A stretch of DNA of 64,000 nucleotides, from positions 4,402,001-4,466,000 of the forward strand of contig NZ_CP043568.1 of NCBI RefSeq assembly GCF_014076415.1. The letters are read 5' to 3'. Made by a program: the position numbers and the translations under genes. The first letter of the stretch is position 1, and each line of letters opens with the position of its first letter. Below, in pieces: positions 10,463 to 19,213 of this stretch. The notes below the pieces were generated by a model. That model was not told the origin of the DNA. It worked only from the letters and a program-made list of their open reading frames with translations, and made no database searches. The DNA is from Comamonas testosteroni. GTDB taxonomy: Bacteria > Pseudomonadota > Gammaproteobacteria > Burkholderiales > Burkholderiaceae_C.

Positions 10463-11338
10463 ATGTCCCAGCCCACTGCCACCGCCAGCACGACGAACAC
10501 CTTGCCCGTGGTCTTCGCGCATGCCAACAGCTTTCCCATAGGTACCTATCGCCTGCTGTTTTCGCTGCTGCGTCAGCGCGGCATCGACGCCGGCGGCGTG
10601 CAGCGCTTCGGCCATGACCCCAGGCGCCCGGTCACCAACCACTGGCCGCATCTGGTGGACGAGCTCATCGAATATATCGAGCAGCAGGTCGAGCGGCACG
10701 GCCAGCCGGTCTATCTGGTGGGCCACTCGCTGGGCGGCATTCTGAGTTTTCAGGCGGCCTCCAAACGCCCCGATCTGGCGCGCGGCGTACTGCTGATCGA
10801 CTCGCCCCTGCTGGGTGGCTGGAAAGCGAACGCCGTGGGCCTGGCCAAGCAGACGCAGATCGTGGCATCGGTCTCCCCCGGCAAGATCAGCCAGCGCCGG
10901 CGCACCACCTGGGCCAGCAACGAGGAGGCGCTGGAGTATTTTCGCGGCAAGAAGGCGTTTGCCCAGTGGCACCCGCAGGTGCTGCAGGACTATGTGCAGC
11001 ACGGTCTGGAGGACGACCAGGGCAAGCGCAGCCTGCTGTTCAGGCGCGAGGTGGAAACCGCCATCTACAACACCCTGCCCAGCAATCTCAACAACCAGCT
11101 CAGGCGTCACCCCGTGCGCTGCCCGGTGGCCTTCATCGGCGGTCGCTCGTCGGTGGAGATGCGCCAGGTGGGCATGGAGATGACGCAGCGCATCACCCGC
11201 GGGCGCATCACCATGCTGGACGGCGGCCATCTGTTTCCCATGGAACGCCCCGAGGCCACCGCCGCCGCCATCGAGGCTTCGCTGCTCAATATGGAGCAGA
11301 CCATTTTGCAGAAATCCGCTGGCAGCACTCATAAATAG
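10463..11338 (+). CDS. Alpha/beta hydrolase fold protein
   Basis: 291 residues. The nucleophile elbow is GHSLGG with Ser89, and the oxyanion region is HANSFP near residue 20. The catalytic His is in LDGGHLFPMERPE near the C-terminus; an acid probably lies in the strand before VAFIGGRSS. It may be an esterase or a C-C hydrolase; the substrate is not predictable. No signal peptide is seen, so it is cytoplasmic. It follows the Anbu gene by 60 bases across a terminator hairpin. Confidence 0.85.
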   Translation: MSQPTATASTTNTLPVVFAHANSFPIGTYRLLFSLLRQRGIDAGGVQRFGHDPRRPVTNHWPHLVDELIEYIEQQVERHGQPVYLVGHSLGGILSFQAASKRPDLARGVLLIDSPLLGGWKANAVGLAKQTQIVASVSPGKISQRRRTTWASNEEALEYFRGKKAFAQWHPQVLQDYVQHGLEDDQGKRSLLFRREVETAIYNTLPSNLNNQLRRHPVRCPVAFIGGRSSVEMRQVGMEMTQRITRGRITMLDGGHLFPMERPEATAAAIEASLLNMEQTILQKSAGSTHK

Positions 11339-11419
11339 ATAGCTTGCACCGCCTTCTGCATCTAGATTTCAGTATCAGATCAAGTTGAAGTTAAATCGAA
11401 TCAGGCGCTGGCAGCTATT

Positions 11420-11455
11420 AAAAAAGCCGCTTGCAATCACGCAAGCGGCTTTTTT
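11420..11455. terminator. Bidirectional terminator between hydrolase and uppP
   Basis: Stem AAGCCGCTTGC / GCAAGCGGCTT with loop AATCAC, with A6 before and T6 after, so it can terminate transcription from both sides. A TAGCTGCCAGCGCCT-like repeat end overlaps its left side (minus strand, about 11404-11420). Confidence 0.9.
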
Positions 11456-11474
11456 GTGGGCGGTGCCAAGGCAC

Positions 11475-12299
11475 TCAATGGTGCCAGTCCACGATGCCGG
11501 TATAGGCCGTCACCAGCACGATGACGCCGAAAACGATGCGGTACCAGGCAAAGGGCACAAAGCTGTTGGTGGAGATAAAGCGCAGCAGCCAGCGCACGCA
11601 CAGCCAGGCGCTGATGAAGGAAAAGATCAGACCCACGGCAAACAGCGGCACATCCGCCATGGACAGCAGCGCACGCTCCTTGTAGAGGCTGTAGACGCCC
11701 GCACCGATCAGCGTGGGCATGGCCAGGAAGAACGAGAAGTCCGTGGCCGCCTTGCGCGACAGGCCCATGAGCATGCCGCCGATGATGGTGGAGCCGCTGC
11801 GGCTGGTGCCGGGCACCAGGGCAAAGCACTGCACCAGGCCGACCTTGAGCGCATCGAGAGCTGTCATATCGTCCACCGACTGCACGCGGGTGGCGGCGGC
11901 GGGGCGGTTCTCGGCCCAGAGAATCACGAAACCGCCGAGGATGAAGGTGGTCGCCACGATGACCGGCGTGAACAGATGCTCCTGCACGTATTTGCCGAAC
12001 AGCAGCGCCAGCACCACGGCGGGCAGGAAGCCGATGATGACGTTGAGCGCAAACTTCTGCGCCTGGCGGCTGCTGGGCAGCTCTACCAGCGTGTCCCGGA
12101 TCTTCTGCCAGTACACCAGCATCACGGCAAAGATGGCTCCGGTCTGGATCGCGATCTCAAACACCTTGGCCTTGCCGCCGACGAAGCCCATCAGCGACCC
12201 CGCCAGGATCAGGTGGCCGGTTGAGGAAATCGGCAAGAACTCGGTCAGCCCTTCCACAATGCCCATGATGGCGGCCTTGACCAGCAATAAAGTATCCAC
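11475..12299 (-). CDS. uppP: Undecaprenyl-diphosphatase UppP (BacA)
   Basis: 274 residues, the normal length for UppP. It dephosphorylates undecaprenyl pyrophosphate at the membrane to recycle the lipid carrier for peptidoglycan, and confers bacitracin tolerance. Signature motifs are [17 protein letters not shown] and [10 protein letters not shown], and multiple membrane helices are present. A GTG start at 12299 is chosen because AAGGA lies 7 bases upstream and the protein then begins [17 protein letters not shown], as expected for the family. The frame is open to a TTG 33 bases further up. It is convergent with the hydrolase. Confidence 0.94.
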   Translation of the reverse strand: MDTLLLVKAAIMGIVEGLTEFLPISSTGHLILAGSLMGFVGGKAKVFEIAIQTGAIFAVMLVYWQKIRDTLVELPSSRQAQKFALNVIIGFLPAVVLALLFGKYVQEHLFTPVIVATTFILGGFVILWAENRPAAATRVQSVDDMTALDALKVGLVQCFALVPGTSRSGSTIIGGMLMGLSRKAATDFSFFLAMPTLIGAGVYSLYKERALLSMADVPLFAVGLIFSFISAWLCVRWLLRFISTNSFVPFAWYRIVFGVIVLVTAYTGIVDWHH

Positions 12300-12512
12300 G
12301 CGAATCGTCCTTTGGATGCAGGGTTGAAGCAAAGCCGCTCATTATCCGCTCGCCATTTTCCCGTTCGCGCTCACAAGACCTTTTCCGCCCGCCAATCGAC
12401 AGACAATCGCAAACTTTTACAAGACAAGGTCGACGCTTCTGGGCAAAGTCACGCGCTTGTGCTGCAATAGCTGCGCGCCGGTTGTCGGCGTTTTTTCAAA
12501 AATCACACCATC

Positions 12513-12791
12513 ATGAAAAAATTTGTGGTCCTGGCTATCGTGTCCCTGGCCTGCAGCATGAGCATGGCTGCCGGCGACAAGCCCAAAACCGCCCAGCAGC
12601 AGCTCATGGGCACCTGCAACACCGAAGCCACCGGCAAGAAGGGCGATGAACGCAAGGAGTTCATGAAGTCCTGCCTGTCCGACGGCAAAAAGCGTCAGCA
12701 GGAACGCATGAAGAGCTGCAATACCGACGCCGCTGGCAAAAAGGGCGACGAGCGCAAGGCCTTCATGAGCGAGTGCCTGAAGAAGGACTGA
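12513..12791 (+). CDS. PsiF-repeat periplasmic protein
   Basis: 92 residues. Signal peptide MKKFVVLAIVSLACSMSMAA, probably cleaved after Ala19 or Ala20. The mature protein is two tandem PsiF repeats, each with a Cys near the start and one near the end: MGTCNTEATGKKGDERKEFM..SC and MKSCNTDAAGKKGDERKAFM..EC. The function of this family (named from phosphate-starvation-inducible psiF of E. coli) is unknown. No Pho box was recognised upstream. It is followed by a perfect hairpin. Confidence 0.85.
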   Translation: MKKFVVLAIVSLACSMSMAAGDKPKTAQQQLMGTCNTEATGKKGDERKEFMKSCLSDGKKRQQERMKSCNTDAAGKKGDERKAFMSECLKKD

Positions 12792-12832
12792 GCCGCCTGA
12801 GCGGCTCTGCCGCTTCCGCGCAGAGCGCAATG

Positions 12833-12860
12833 CACAAAGCCACCGCAAGGTGGCTTTGTG
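12833..12860 (+). terminator. Hairpin terminator after the PsiF-repeat gene
   Basis: A 12-bp perfect stem (core CACAAAGCCACC / GGTGGCTTTGTG) with a GCAA tetraloop in the convergent gap before the PepSY gene. The following tract, GTTT, is poor in U, so termination strength is uncertain. Confidence 0.6.
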
Positions 12861-12863
12861 GTT

Positions 12864-14123
12864 TCAGGCTGAGGCAGCGGCCAGGGCCGTTCGCCGGGCG
12901 CGGCGTTTTTTCCACCAGATGACGACGCCGGTGATGGACAGCATGGCCACCATCACGCCGACCACCGATATCAGCACACGCCCGAAGGTGCCCAGGATGC
13001 GACCGCTGTGCAGCGGCAGCTGCAGTTGGACGAACACATCGGCTCCCGTGCCATGCCAGGGACGATAGCTGCCCAGCACCTCGCCGCTTTCCGAGCTCAC
13101 ATAGACATTGGACAGCCCCATGCCCATGGCACCGGTTTCGTCGTCCGGATCGAAGAAGGACACGTTGTAGAACGGGAAATCCCCGCCATACCAGATGCCT
13201 CCGGCCTCGGTCTTGATGCCCAGCTGCACCGCCTCCTGGCGCGCGATCTCGATGGCCGTGGCAAAGCCGATCTTGGGCTCGATAAAGCTGCCCAAAGGTG
13301 CAGGCTTGAGCGTCTCGTAGGGGCCGGGCGTGGTGGTCGAGACCTTGCTCATCACGGGATAGAACACCTCGCGGTAGAGATTGATCGAAAACGAGGTAAA
13401 GGCCACGATGACGATCACGCCCCAGATCCACAGCCCGCCGGCGCGGTGCAGATCGAAATTGAGCTTGTAGGCACCGGTGCCCCAGCGTATGCGCCAGGAC
13501 GGCATCCAGCGTGCCCACCAGGACTTGCCGGCGGCCCGGGCGGGCGCGTCCTGCACCCCGGCCGCAGCTGTCTTCTTTTTCACCGGCAGGGTCAGCACCA
13601 GTGCCCAGAAGCTGTCGGCCAGCCACAGCAGCGCGAGACCGCCCATGAACCAGTAGCCCCAGCGGTTGCTGCCCGCAAAAGTGGGACTGAGCAGGCTTTC
13701 ATGCAGATGGCGCAGCCAGGGCATGAGATTGCGCCAGCTCAGGGCCAGGCTCCTGGAGTCGCGGTGGCCTGTGATGGCACCCGTCACCGGGTCCACGAAC
13801 ACCGTGTTGTAGCCCAGCACATGGGGCTTGCCCGTGCCCTGGTCCACCAGCGGCCGCACCAGAAAGGAAGCCGCCTCGCCCTCGCGCAGGCCCAGGCTCA
13901 TATAGGAGATCTCGACGCGCGGGTCGGCCGCCTGCACGGCCTGGGCCAATTGCAGCGGCGTCTGCAGCGGACCGCGTCCCGCCGTGTGCAGCATGTCGGC
14001 GTTGAGCCAGTCGTCGATTTGATGATCCCACGAGAGCACTGCTCCCGTGAGACCGGTCATGACCAGGAAGGCCGCGAGAAACAGGCCTACCCAGCGATGA
14101 ACCACAGTCCACAGAGCTCGCAT
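12864..14123 (-). CDS. PepSY-associated membrane protein (iron-uptake type)
   Basis: 419 residues of the PepSY-TM family (PiuB-like). Four membrane helices: about 7-31, 152-178, 222-245 and 380-403. Conserved His residues at membrane edges (VHRWVGLF, LRHLHESL, FDLHRAGG, LPLHSGR) could bind heme, as proposed for related ferric-siderophore reductases. The large periplasmic part lies between helices 3 and 4. Its start is 12 bases after the stop of the TonB receptor, so the two form an operon under the Fur box upstream of the receptor. A role in releasing iron from imported ferri-siderophore is inferred from this context. Confidence 0.85.
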   Translation of the reverse strand: MRALWTVVHRWVGLFLAAFLVMTGLTGAVLSWDHQIDDWLNADMLHTAGRGPLQTPLQLAQAVQAADPRVEISYMSLGLREGEAASFLVRPLVDQGTGKPHVLGYNTVFVDPVTGAITGHRDSRSLALSWRNLMPWLRHLHESLLSPTFAGSNRWGYWFMGGLALLWLADSFWALVLTLPVKKKTAAAGVQDAPARAAGKSWWARWMPSWRIRWGTGAYKLNFDLHRAGGLWIWGVIVIVAFTSFSINLYREVFYPVMSKVSTTTPGPYETLKPAPLGSFIEPKIGFATAIEIARQEAVQLGIKTEAGGIWYGGDFPFYNVSFFDPDDETGAMGMGLSNVYVSSESGEVLGSYRPWHGTGADVFVQLQLPLHSGRILGTFGRVLISVVGVMVAMLSITGVVIWWKKRRARRTALAAASA

Positions 14124-14135
14124 ATCCGCTCAGCC

Positions 14136-16307
14136 TCAGAAGTTGACCGTGGCGCTGACCGACAGGGTGCGCGGAGCCGACTGCACCAGATAGTTGGCCC
14201 CTGGATAGCCGCCCACCGAAGCCCAGTAGTTCTTGTCGAACACATTGTCCAGACGGGCCCTCAGCGTCAGCATGCGGTCATTGCCCAGATCGACCAGGTA
14301 GCGCGCACCGATGTCGGTGCGCGTCCAGCTGGCGACTTTCAGGGTGTTCGCGGCATTGGCGTACTGGCTTGAGGTATGCGTAACACGCGCATTGAGTGCC
14401 AGACCGGACACACCAGGCACGTCCCAATCCACACCCAGCGTGGCCTGTGTCTTAGGTACGCCGATCGGATAGCGGTCGACCTGGGAGGCGTCGGCCGCCT
14501 GCTTGATCTTGGCCTGGGTCAGCGTCAGACCACCGAGCACGCGCAGCCCCTTGGTGGCTTCGCCGAAGACCGTGAATTCCATACCCTGGTTGCGCTGCTT
14601 GCCGTACTGGCCGTACATCTGGTTGACCACATAGCTACTGGGAACATCGGTCGTGTACAGGGCCGCCGTCGCGCCCAGAGTGCCGCGCTGCCATTTGACG
14701 CCCAGCTCTTTTTGCTTGGACTTGTATGGCGAGAACACCTGGCCGGCATTCAACACGGGCAGGTTATTGGCCGTGGCAGGTGCCACGGCGCCCTTGGTCA
14801 GGGCCTCGATGTAGTTGGCGTAAACCGAGACATCGTCGGTGGCCTTGAATACCACGCCCAGTGCGGGTGTGGTGGCGGACTTCCTGTAGCTGTCGGTCTG
14901 CAGGCCGCTGGTGTAGTCGTAGCTGCTCTGGTCTATGCGCTGGTGGCGAAGGCCCAGCGTCACGCGCAGGCGGTCGTCAAACATGGACAGCGCATCTCCC
15001 AGGGCCAGACTATCGAAGCGGGTCTCGCCCACCTTGTAGGGATTGACCATGGAGCCACCGAAGAAGGTGTTCTGCGGCATGAGGCTGGCATAGGGGTTGT
15101 AGAGGTTGTTGCTCACGCCCGAAGCCATGGCCCAGGCACCGGTCTCCGTGGCGGAATAGGTACTGGCCGAGGCAACCAGCTCATGACCTATGCTGCCGGT
15201 CTGCAGTCGGGTACGAATGCCGGCTTCGGCTGTGCGCACGCGGTCCTTGCGCAGATTGTCGAAACGCGTGCCCGTGGTATCGCCCTGAGCATTGAGCACG
15301 GTCACATTGCTGTTGATATTGTCTTCCTTGCTACGGCGTAGGCCACCGGCAGCCCAGGCTGTGGTCGTGGAGTTGATGTCCCACTCTCCCCGCAAGGTGG
15401 TGAAAACGTCACGTTCGATGGAGGAGGCCCAATTCTGAGCGTAATTAGTCTTGTTGTCCGGCACGACAGGGATGAAGTCCGAAGGCGTGACGCTGGGCCG
15501 CCCACCGCGATAGCTGTTACGCTGATAGCCCACATCGGCCGACAGACGCAGGTCACGGCTGCGCCAGTCCAGACCCAGGCCCAACGCTGTTAATGAACGA
15601 TCCTCTCCCTTGACGCCTGTACCGCCGTCGCGACGCACGGCATTCAAGCGTACGCCCATGCTCTGATCCGGGCCGAAACGGCGCGACAGATCTGCCGAGG
15701 CATATGCCTGGCCGCCCGTTTGTATGCCCGTGCTCACCTGAGTCAGTGGCTCCCTGCCTGCGCGCTTGGGCAACAGGCTGATCACGCCTCCCACGCCGCT
15801 GCCGCCCGGAGCCGCGCCGTTGAGGAAGGCATTCGCACCGCGCAGCACCTCGACACGCTCGAAGAATTCGGATGCCACATACTGGCGCGGCAGCAAGCCA
15901 TAAAGGCCGTTGTAGGCAATGTCATCGGAATAAACCGGCATGCCGCGCAGCATGTACAGCTCCTGGAAATTGCCATAACCGCGCGCCTGGCGCACCGACG
16001 GATCGCTCAGTAGCACATCACCCACACTCTTGGACTGAGTGTCTTCGATGAGCTGACTGGTATAGGCCGTCGACGAAAACGAGGACTCCTTCCAGTCCCG
16101 CGTTCCCAGAATGCCGTTGCGTGCTCCGGTAGCTACCTGCCCACCCGCAAAAGGCCTGGCCAGACCCTGGGCCGAAGCATCGGCGCTGGCCTCCACAGTC
16201 ACGGTCTGCAGGGCAGCTTCTGATTCAGTGCTGGAAGTCTGGGCAAAAACGGTCTGCTGGCTGCACAGTGCGAGGGCAGCCAGGGAAATCGGTCGGAACA
16301 GGAACAT
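14136..16307 (-). CDS. TonB-dependent siderophore receptor
   Basis: 723 residues. Signal peptide ends near CSQQTVFAQ; a TonB-box-like stretch (LQTVTVEAS) follows directly, so there is no N-terminal STN signalling domain. Plug domain features include YTSQLIEDTQSKSVGDVLLS and ERVEVLRGANAFLNGAAPGG. The beta-barrel ends in the expected aromatic C-terminal residue (SVSATVNF). It imports ferric siderophore across the outer membrane; the ligand is not predictable. A Fur-box-like sequence lies 14 bases upstream of the ATG. It is the first gene of a two-gene operon with the PepSY membrane protein. Confidence 0.93.
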   Translation of the reverse strand: MFLFRPISLAALALCSQQTVFAQTSSTESEAALQTVTVEASADASAQGLARPFAGGQVATGARNGILGTRDWKESSFSSTAYTSQLIEDTQSKSVGDVLLSDPSVRQARGYGNFQELYMLRGMPVYSDDIAYNGLYGLLPRQYVASEFFERVEVLRGANAFLNGAAPGGSGVGGVISLLPKRAGREPLTQVSTGIQTGGQAYASADLSRRFGPDQSMGVRLNAVRRDGGTGVKGEDRSLTALGLGLDWRSRDLRLSADVGYQRNSYRGGRPSVTPSDFIPVVPDNKTNYAQNWASSIERDVFTTLRGEWDINSTTTAWAAGGLRRSKEDNINSNVTVLNAQGDTTGTRFDNLRKDRVRTAEAGIRTRLQTGSIGHELVASASTYSATETGAWAMASGVSNNLYNPYASLMPQNTFFGGSMVNPYKVGETRFDSLALGDALSMFDDRLRVTLGLRHQRIDQSSYDYTSGLQTDSYRKSATTPALGVVFKATDDVSVYANYIEALTKGAVAPATANNLPVLNAGQVFSPYKSKQKELGVKWQRGTLGATAALYTTDVPSSYVVNQMYGQYGKQRNQGMEFTVFGEATKGLRVLGGLTLTQAKIKQAADASQVDRYPIGVPKTQATLGVDWDVPGVSGLALNARVTHTSSQYANAANTLKVASWTRTDIGARYLVDLGNDRMLTLRARLDNVFDKNYWASVGGYPGANYLVQSAPRTLSVSATVNF

Positions 16308-16320
16308 TATTAAAGTTATT

Positions 16321-16339
16321 GAGAATGATTTTCAGAATC
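16321..16339 (-). promoter_or_regulatory. Fur box upstream of the TonB receptor
   Basis: GAGAATGATTTTCAGAATC matches 14 of 19 positions of the Fur consensus GATAATGATAATCATTATC by direct comparison. It lies 14 bases upstream of the receptor ATG within an AT-rich stretch, indicating iron repression of the receptor and PepSY genes. Confidence 0.75.
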
Positions 16340-16589
16340 GTTAATTTTAATAATCAATCTCCTTGCCGATGCCAAACACCCTGAAATCTCAACGGGATCC
16401 AAGGCAGGCTGCAAGTTCTGAAACTGCTGCGTGATATGTGTGCGCGCACAAACAAACACAAGCCAAACCAGTACACCACTCACACCTGCGGAGATGCAAC
16501 TGGCTCCCGTGTCTGGTCACTTCGTCGCAAAGCACTGGTCGGCAGCAGGCCCGGCTTGCACAGTCATGTGCAAGCACCAGGAGCCAGCC

Positions 16590-16994
16590 ATGCAACTCAC
16601 GCCATTGATTGCCTTTCACATGAGTTCCGCCATCGCGGCCACTCTGACCGGAGCCATTGCACTCTGGGCCAGGCGCCAGGCCAGCCCGCTACCCTGGGTG
16701 CACAGACTTGCAGGCTATGGCTTTGTGCTGCTCATGCTGGCCACTGCCATCTCCGCATTGTTCATACGCGACTTCAAGCTGCCCAACTGGGCAGGCTTCA
16801 CGCCCATTCATCTGCTGATCCCCGTGACGCTCGGAGGCCTGGCCTTGTCTTTCTGGCATCTGGCCCATCGACGCATCGCCCAGCACCGCAGCGTCATGCG
16901 CAAGCTGTACTTCGGCAGCTGCGTGGTCGCAGGGCTGTTCACGCTGCTTCCGGGCCGACTGCTCGGCAATCTGCTGTGGAAAGGACTGGCCTGA
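16590..16994 (+). CDS. DUF2306-like membrane protein
   Basis: 134 residues with four predicted membrane helices and conserved His residues (LIAFHMSSA, WVHRLAGYG, FTPIHLLIP, FWHLAHRRIAQHRSVM). This pattern resembles the DUF2306 family, whose function is not established. The start at 16590 is chosen because AGGAG lies 7 bases upstream; the frame is open a further 53 codons without similarity. It is the first gene of a probable four-gene operon with the 2TM protein, histidine kinase and response regulator, so it may be part of a sensory or membrane-stress module. This is context only. Confidence 0.7.
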   Translation: MQLTPLIAFHMSSAIAATLTGAIALWARRQASPLPWVHRLAGYGFVLLMLATAISALFIRDFKLPNWAGFTPIHLLIPVTLGGLALSFWHLAHRRIAQHRSVMRKLYFGSCVVAGLFTLLPGRLLGNLLWKGLA

Positions 16995-17030
16995 TCCCCG
17001 CACTCATCCCAAGCACTACTAGGAAAAGAC

Positions 17031-17315
17031 ATGCACCCGATCTCTGAAGACGCCCTGCACCGCCAGGCACGCCGCCGCGCCGGCATGAAGCTGGCCTGGT
17101 ATATCCATGCTGCGGTCTATGCCGCAGTGAATCTGGGCCTGATGGCCCTGGCTCTGAGCCAGGGACGACACTGGGCCATCTACCCGGCTCTGGGCTGGGG
17201 TCTGGGCCTGCTGATACATGGCGCCGTGGTCTGGCTGCTGGCACCCGGCAGTCCGCTCTTTCAGCAACTGCTGGAGCACGAACTGAAAGCGCTGCAGCGC
17301 AGCGAAAAGCGCTAG
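17031..17315 (+). CDS. 2TM domain protein
   Basis: 94 residues: a charged N-terminus (DALHRQARRRAG), two membrane helices (about 20-40 and 47-70) and a C-terminal amphipathic helix. This matches the 2TM domain, often found next to or fused to LytTR-type histidine kinases. The RBS is AGGAAAAG before the ATG. The stop codon TAG abuts the next ATG at 17316, so it is translationally linked to the kinase gene and is probably a membrane partner of it. Confidence 0.75.
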   Translation: MHPISEDALHRQARRRAGMKLAWYIHAAVYAAVNLGLMALALSQGRHWAIYPALGWGLGLLIHGAVVWLLAPGSPLFQQLLEHELKALQRSEKR

Positions 17316-18401
17316 ATGCCAGGCCACCCATCACCTACCATGCCTGTCATGTCCATGTTTGCGCCCACACCCCTCTTCCGTCACGCCGGCATCACCGTGG
17401 CGGCCTGCCTGCTGATCGCTGCAGCGCTGACGGCACTGGGCCAGGGCCTGTGGGATGTCAACCTTGCCTATTCGCTGGCCATCGGCCTGATCAGCTGGCT
17501 GAGCATCGATCTGCTCAGGTTGCGCTGGCGCGAGTCCGACGACATTCCCTGGCCGCGCGGCATGCGCGGCATGGCCTTGGTGCCGCTGGGAATTGCAGCC
17601 GGTCTGGTTCTGGGCAATCCGCTTGGCAGCCTCTATGTTCAGCAGTTCCATCCCGAACTGTCTGCCGCAGCCCGACCCTCGCTATGGCTGCCGTTTGCCA
17701 TCACCATGGCGACCAGCATTGCCATGTCCTGGGGCTTTTATGTGGTGGGCAAATCGCGCCATCTGCAAATGCAGGCAGAGCAGGCCCAGCGCCAGGCCGC
17801 CGAAGCGCGGCTGGGTCTGCTGCAGGCCCAGCTGGAGCCACATATGCTGTTCAACACCCTGGCCAATCTTCGCGTGCTGATTGCAAGCGATGCGCCACGT
17901 GCGGAGCAGATGCTCGACCATTTGATCGCCTACCTGCGTGCCACGCTGGCCGGCTCGCGCAGCGGCACCCATAGTCTTGCCAGCGAATTTGCCTTGCTGA
18001 CCGACTATCTGGCCCTGATGCAGATCCGCATGGGCGACCGGCTCAGCTACTCCTTGACGCTGCCCGCCGAACTGGCCGCACTGCCCGTGCCAACCCTGCT
18101 GTTGCAGCCGCTGGTGGAGAACAGCATTCGCCATGGACTGGAGCCCCAGCTGGCCGGCGGCCACATTGCCGTTCAGGCAGGCATGCTGGATGACAGCCGC
18201 CTCCTGCTCAGCGTGCATGACAATGGCCTGGGCCTGCCCGTGGTGGCGGGCCAGCTGCCTTCGGGCTCCGGCTTTGGCCTGCAGCAGATTCGCGAGCGTC
18301 TGGCCAGCCGCTACGGCGGCGCTGCCCGCTTCGACCTGACAGCAGATAGCGCAGGCGGAACCAGGGCCTGTATCGTATTACCCCTGAAGTCCCAGCCATG
18401 A
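17316..18401 (+). CDS. Sensor histidine kinase, LytS/YehU type
   Basis: 361 residues. Four hydrophobic segments in the first ~145 residues form the membrane sensor. A coiled-coil linker (QMQAEQAQRQAAEARL) leads to the His_kinase domain, with phospho-acceptor His176 in QLEPHMLFNTLANLRVL. The ATPase part has the N-box LLQPLVENSIRHGLEP, the G1 box SVHDNGLGLP and G2 GSGFGLQQIRERL. It autophosphorylates and passes phosphate to the LytTR regulator encoded next. Starts at 17316, 17340 or 17349 are possible; 17316 directly follows the upstream stop codon. The 3' end overlaps the regulator gene by 4 bases (ATGA). The signal is unknown. Confidence 0.92.
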   Translation: MPGHPSPTMPVMSMFAPTPLFRHAGITVAACLLIAAALTALGQGLWDVNLAYSLAIGLISWLSIDLLRLRWRESDDIPWPRGMRGMALVPLGIAAGLVLGNPLGSLYVQQFHPELSAAARPSLWLPFAITMATSIAMSWGFYVVGKSRHLQMQAEQAQRQAAEARLGLLQAQLEPHMLFNTLANLRVLIASDAPRAEQMLDHLIAYLRATLAGSRSGTHSLASEFALLTDYLALMQIRMGDRLSYSLTLPAELAALPVPTLLLQPLVENSIRHGLEPQLAGGHIAVQAGMLDDSRLLLSVHDNGLGLPVVAGQLPSGSGFGLQQIRERLASRYGGAARFDLTADSAGGTRACIVLPLKSQP

Positions 18402-19213
18402 ACACCAGTCCGCCGCGCGCCCTGATTGCCGAAGATGAACCGCTGCTGGCCCTGGCATTGCAGCAGTTGCTGGGCCAGCTCTGGCCCCAGTTGCATATAG
18501 AGGCCAGGGTGGCCGACGGCATCAGCGCCGTGCAGCAGGCGCTGACCCTGCTGCCCGATCTGCTGTTCCTGGACATTCGCATGCCCGGCCAGACAGGGCT
18601 GGAAGCCGCCGCCGAAATCGCCGATGCCTGGCCTGAGGAACAAGCACTACCGGCGATTGTCTTTGTCACCGCCTACGACCAGTACGCCCTGGCGGCCTTC
18701 GAGGCCTGCGCCATGGACTATGTGCTCAAGCCGGTGCAGGCGGCCCGCCTCGGCCAGACCGTGCAACGCCTGCAGCAGTGGTGGCAGCAGCGCCAGCCGG
18801 CGCAGGGCATGGACCTTGCCATGCAGAATCACCGTCAGCTCGAGCAGTTGCTCGGGCTGCAGCAGCAACTGCTGGGGCAGGGCCCCGCAGCCCTGCAGAT
18901 CATTCAGGCCAGCGTCGGCAACCAGATCCATATGGTGAGGGTGCAGGACATCGTCTACCTCGAAGCCGCCGACAAGTACCTGCGCGTGCTGACGGCCGGT
19001 CAGGAGTATCTGATCCGCACCCCGCTGAAGGATTTGCTGCCGCAACTAGACGCGCGCGAGTTCTGGCAGATCCATCGCGGCACCGTGGTGCGGGCGCAAG
19101 CCATTGCCAGCGCCCAGCGTGACGAGTCCGGACGCCTCAGCCTGCTGCTGCGCGAGCGTCCCGAAAAGCTGGCCGTCAGCCGTCTGTACGCAACACGGTT
19201 CAAGGCGATGTAG
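18398..19213 (+). CDS. LytTR-family response regulator
   Basis: 271 residues. Receiver domain with acidic pocket E12-D13 and phospho-acceptor Asp59 (LLFLDIRMPGQTG), and the conserved Thr/Lys region in FVTAYDQYA and YVLKPVQ. A linker (130-165) leads to a LytTR DNA-binding domain (about 170-268; IVYLEAADKYLRVLT, FWQIHRGTVVRAQAI). It is likely activated by the kinase encoded just upstream with a 4-base overlap. Target genes are unknown. LytTR regulators often control neighbouring membrane genes, which would be the DUF2306-like and 2TM genes of this operon. Its last 14 bases overlap the 3' end of the convergent ABC ATPase gene. Confidence 0.92.
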   Translation: MNTSPPRALIAEDEPLLALALQQLLGQLWPQLHIEARVADGISAVQQALTLLPDLLFLDIRMPGQTGLEAAAEIADAWPEEQALPAIVFVTAYDQYALAAFEACAMDYVLKPVQAARLGQTVQRLQQWWQQRQPAQGMDLAMQNHRQLEQLLGLQQQLLGQGPAALQIIQASVGNQIHMVRVQDIVYLEAADKYLRVLTAGQEYLIRTPLKDLLPQLDAREFWQIHRGTVVRAQAIASAQRDESGRLSLLLRERPEKLAVSRLYATRFKAM

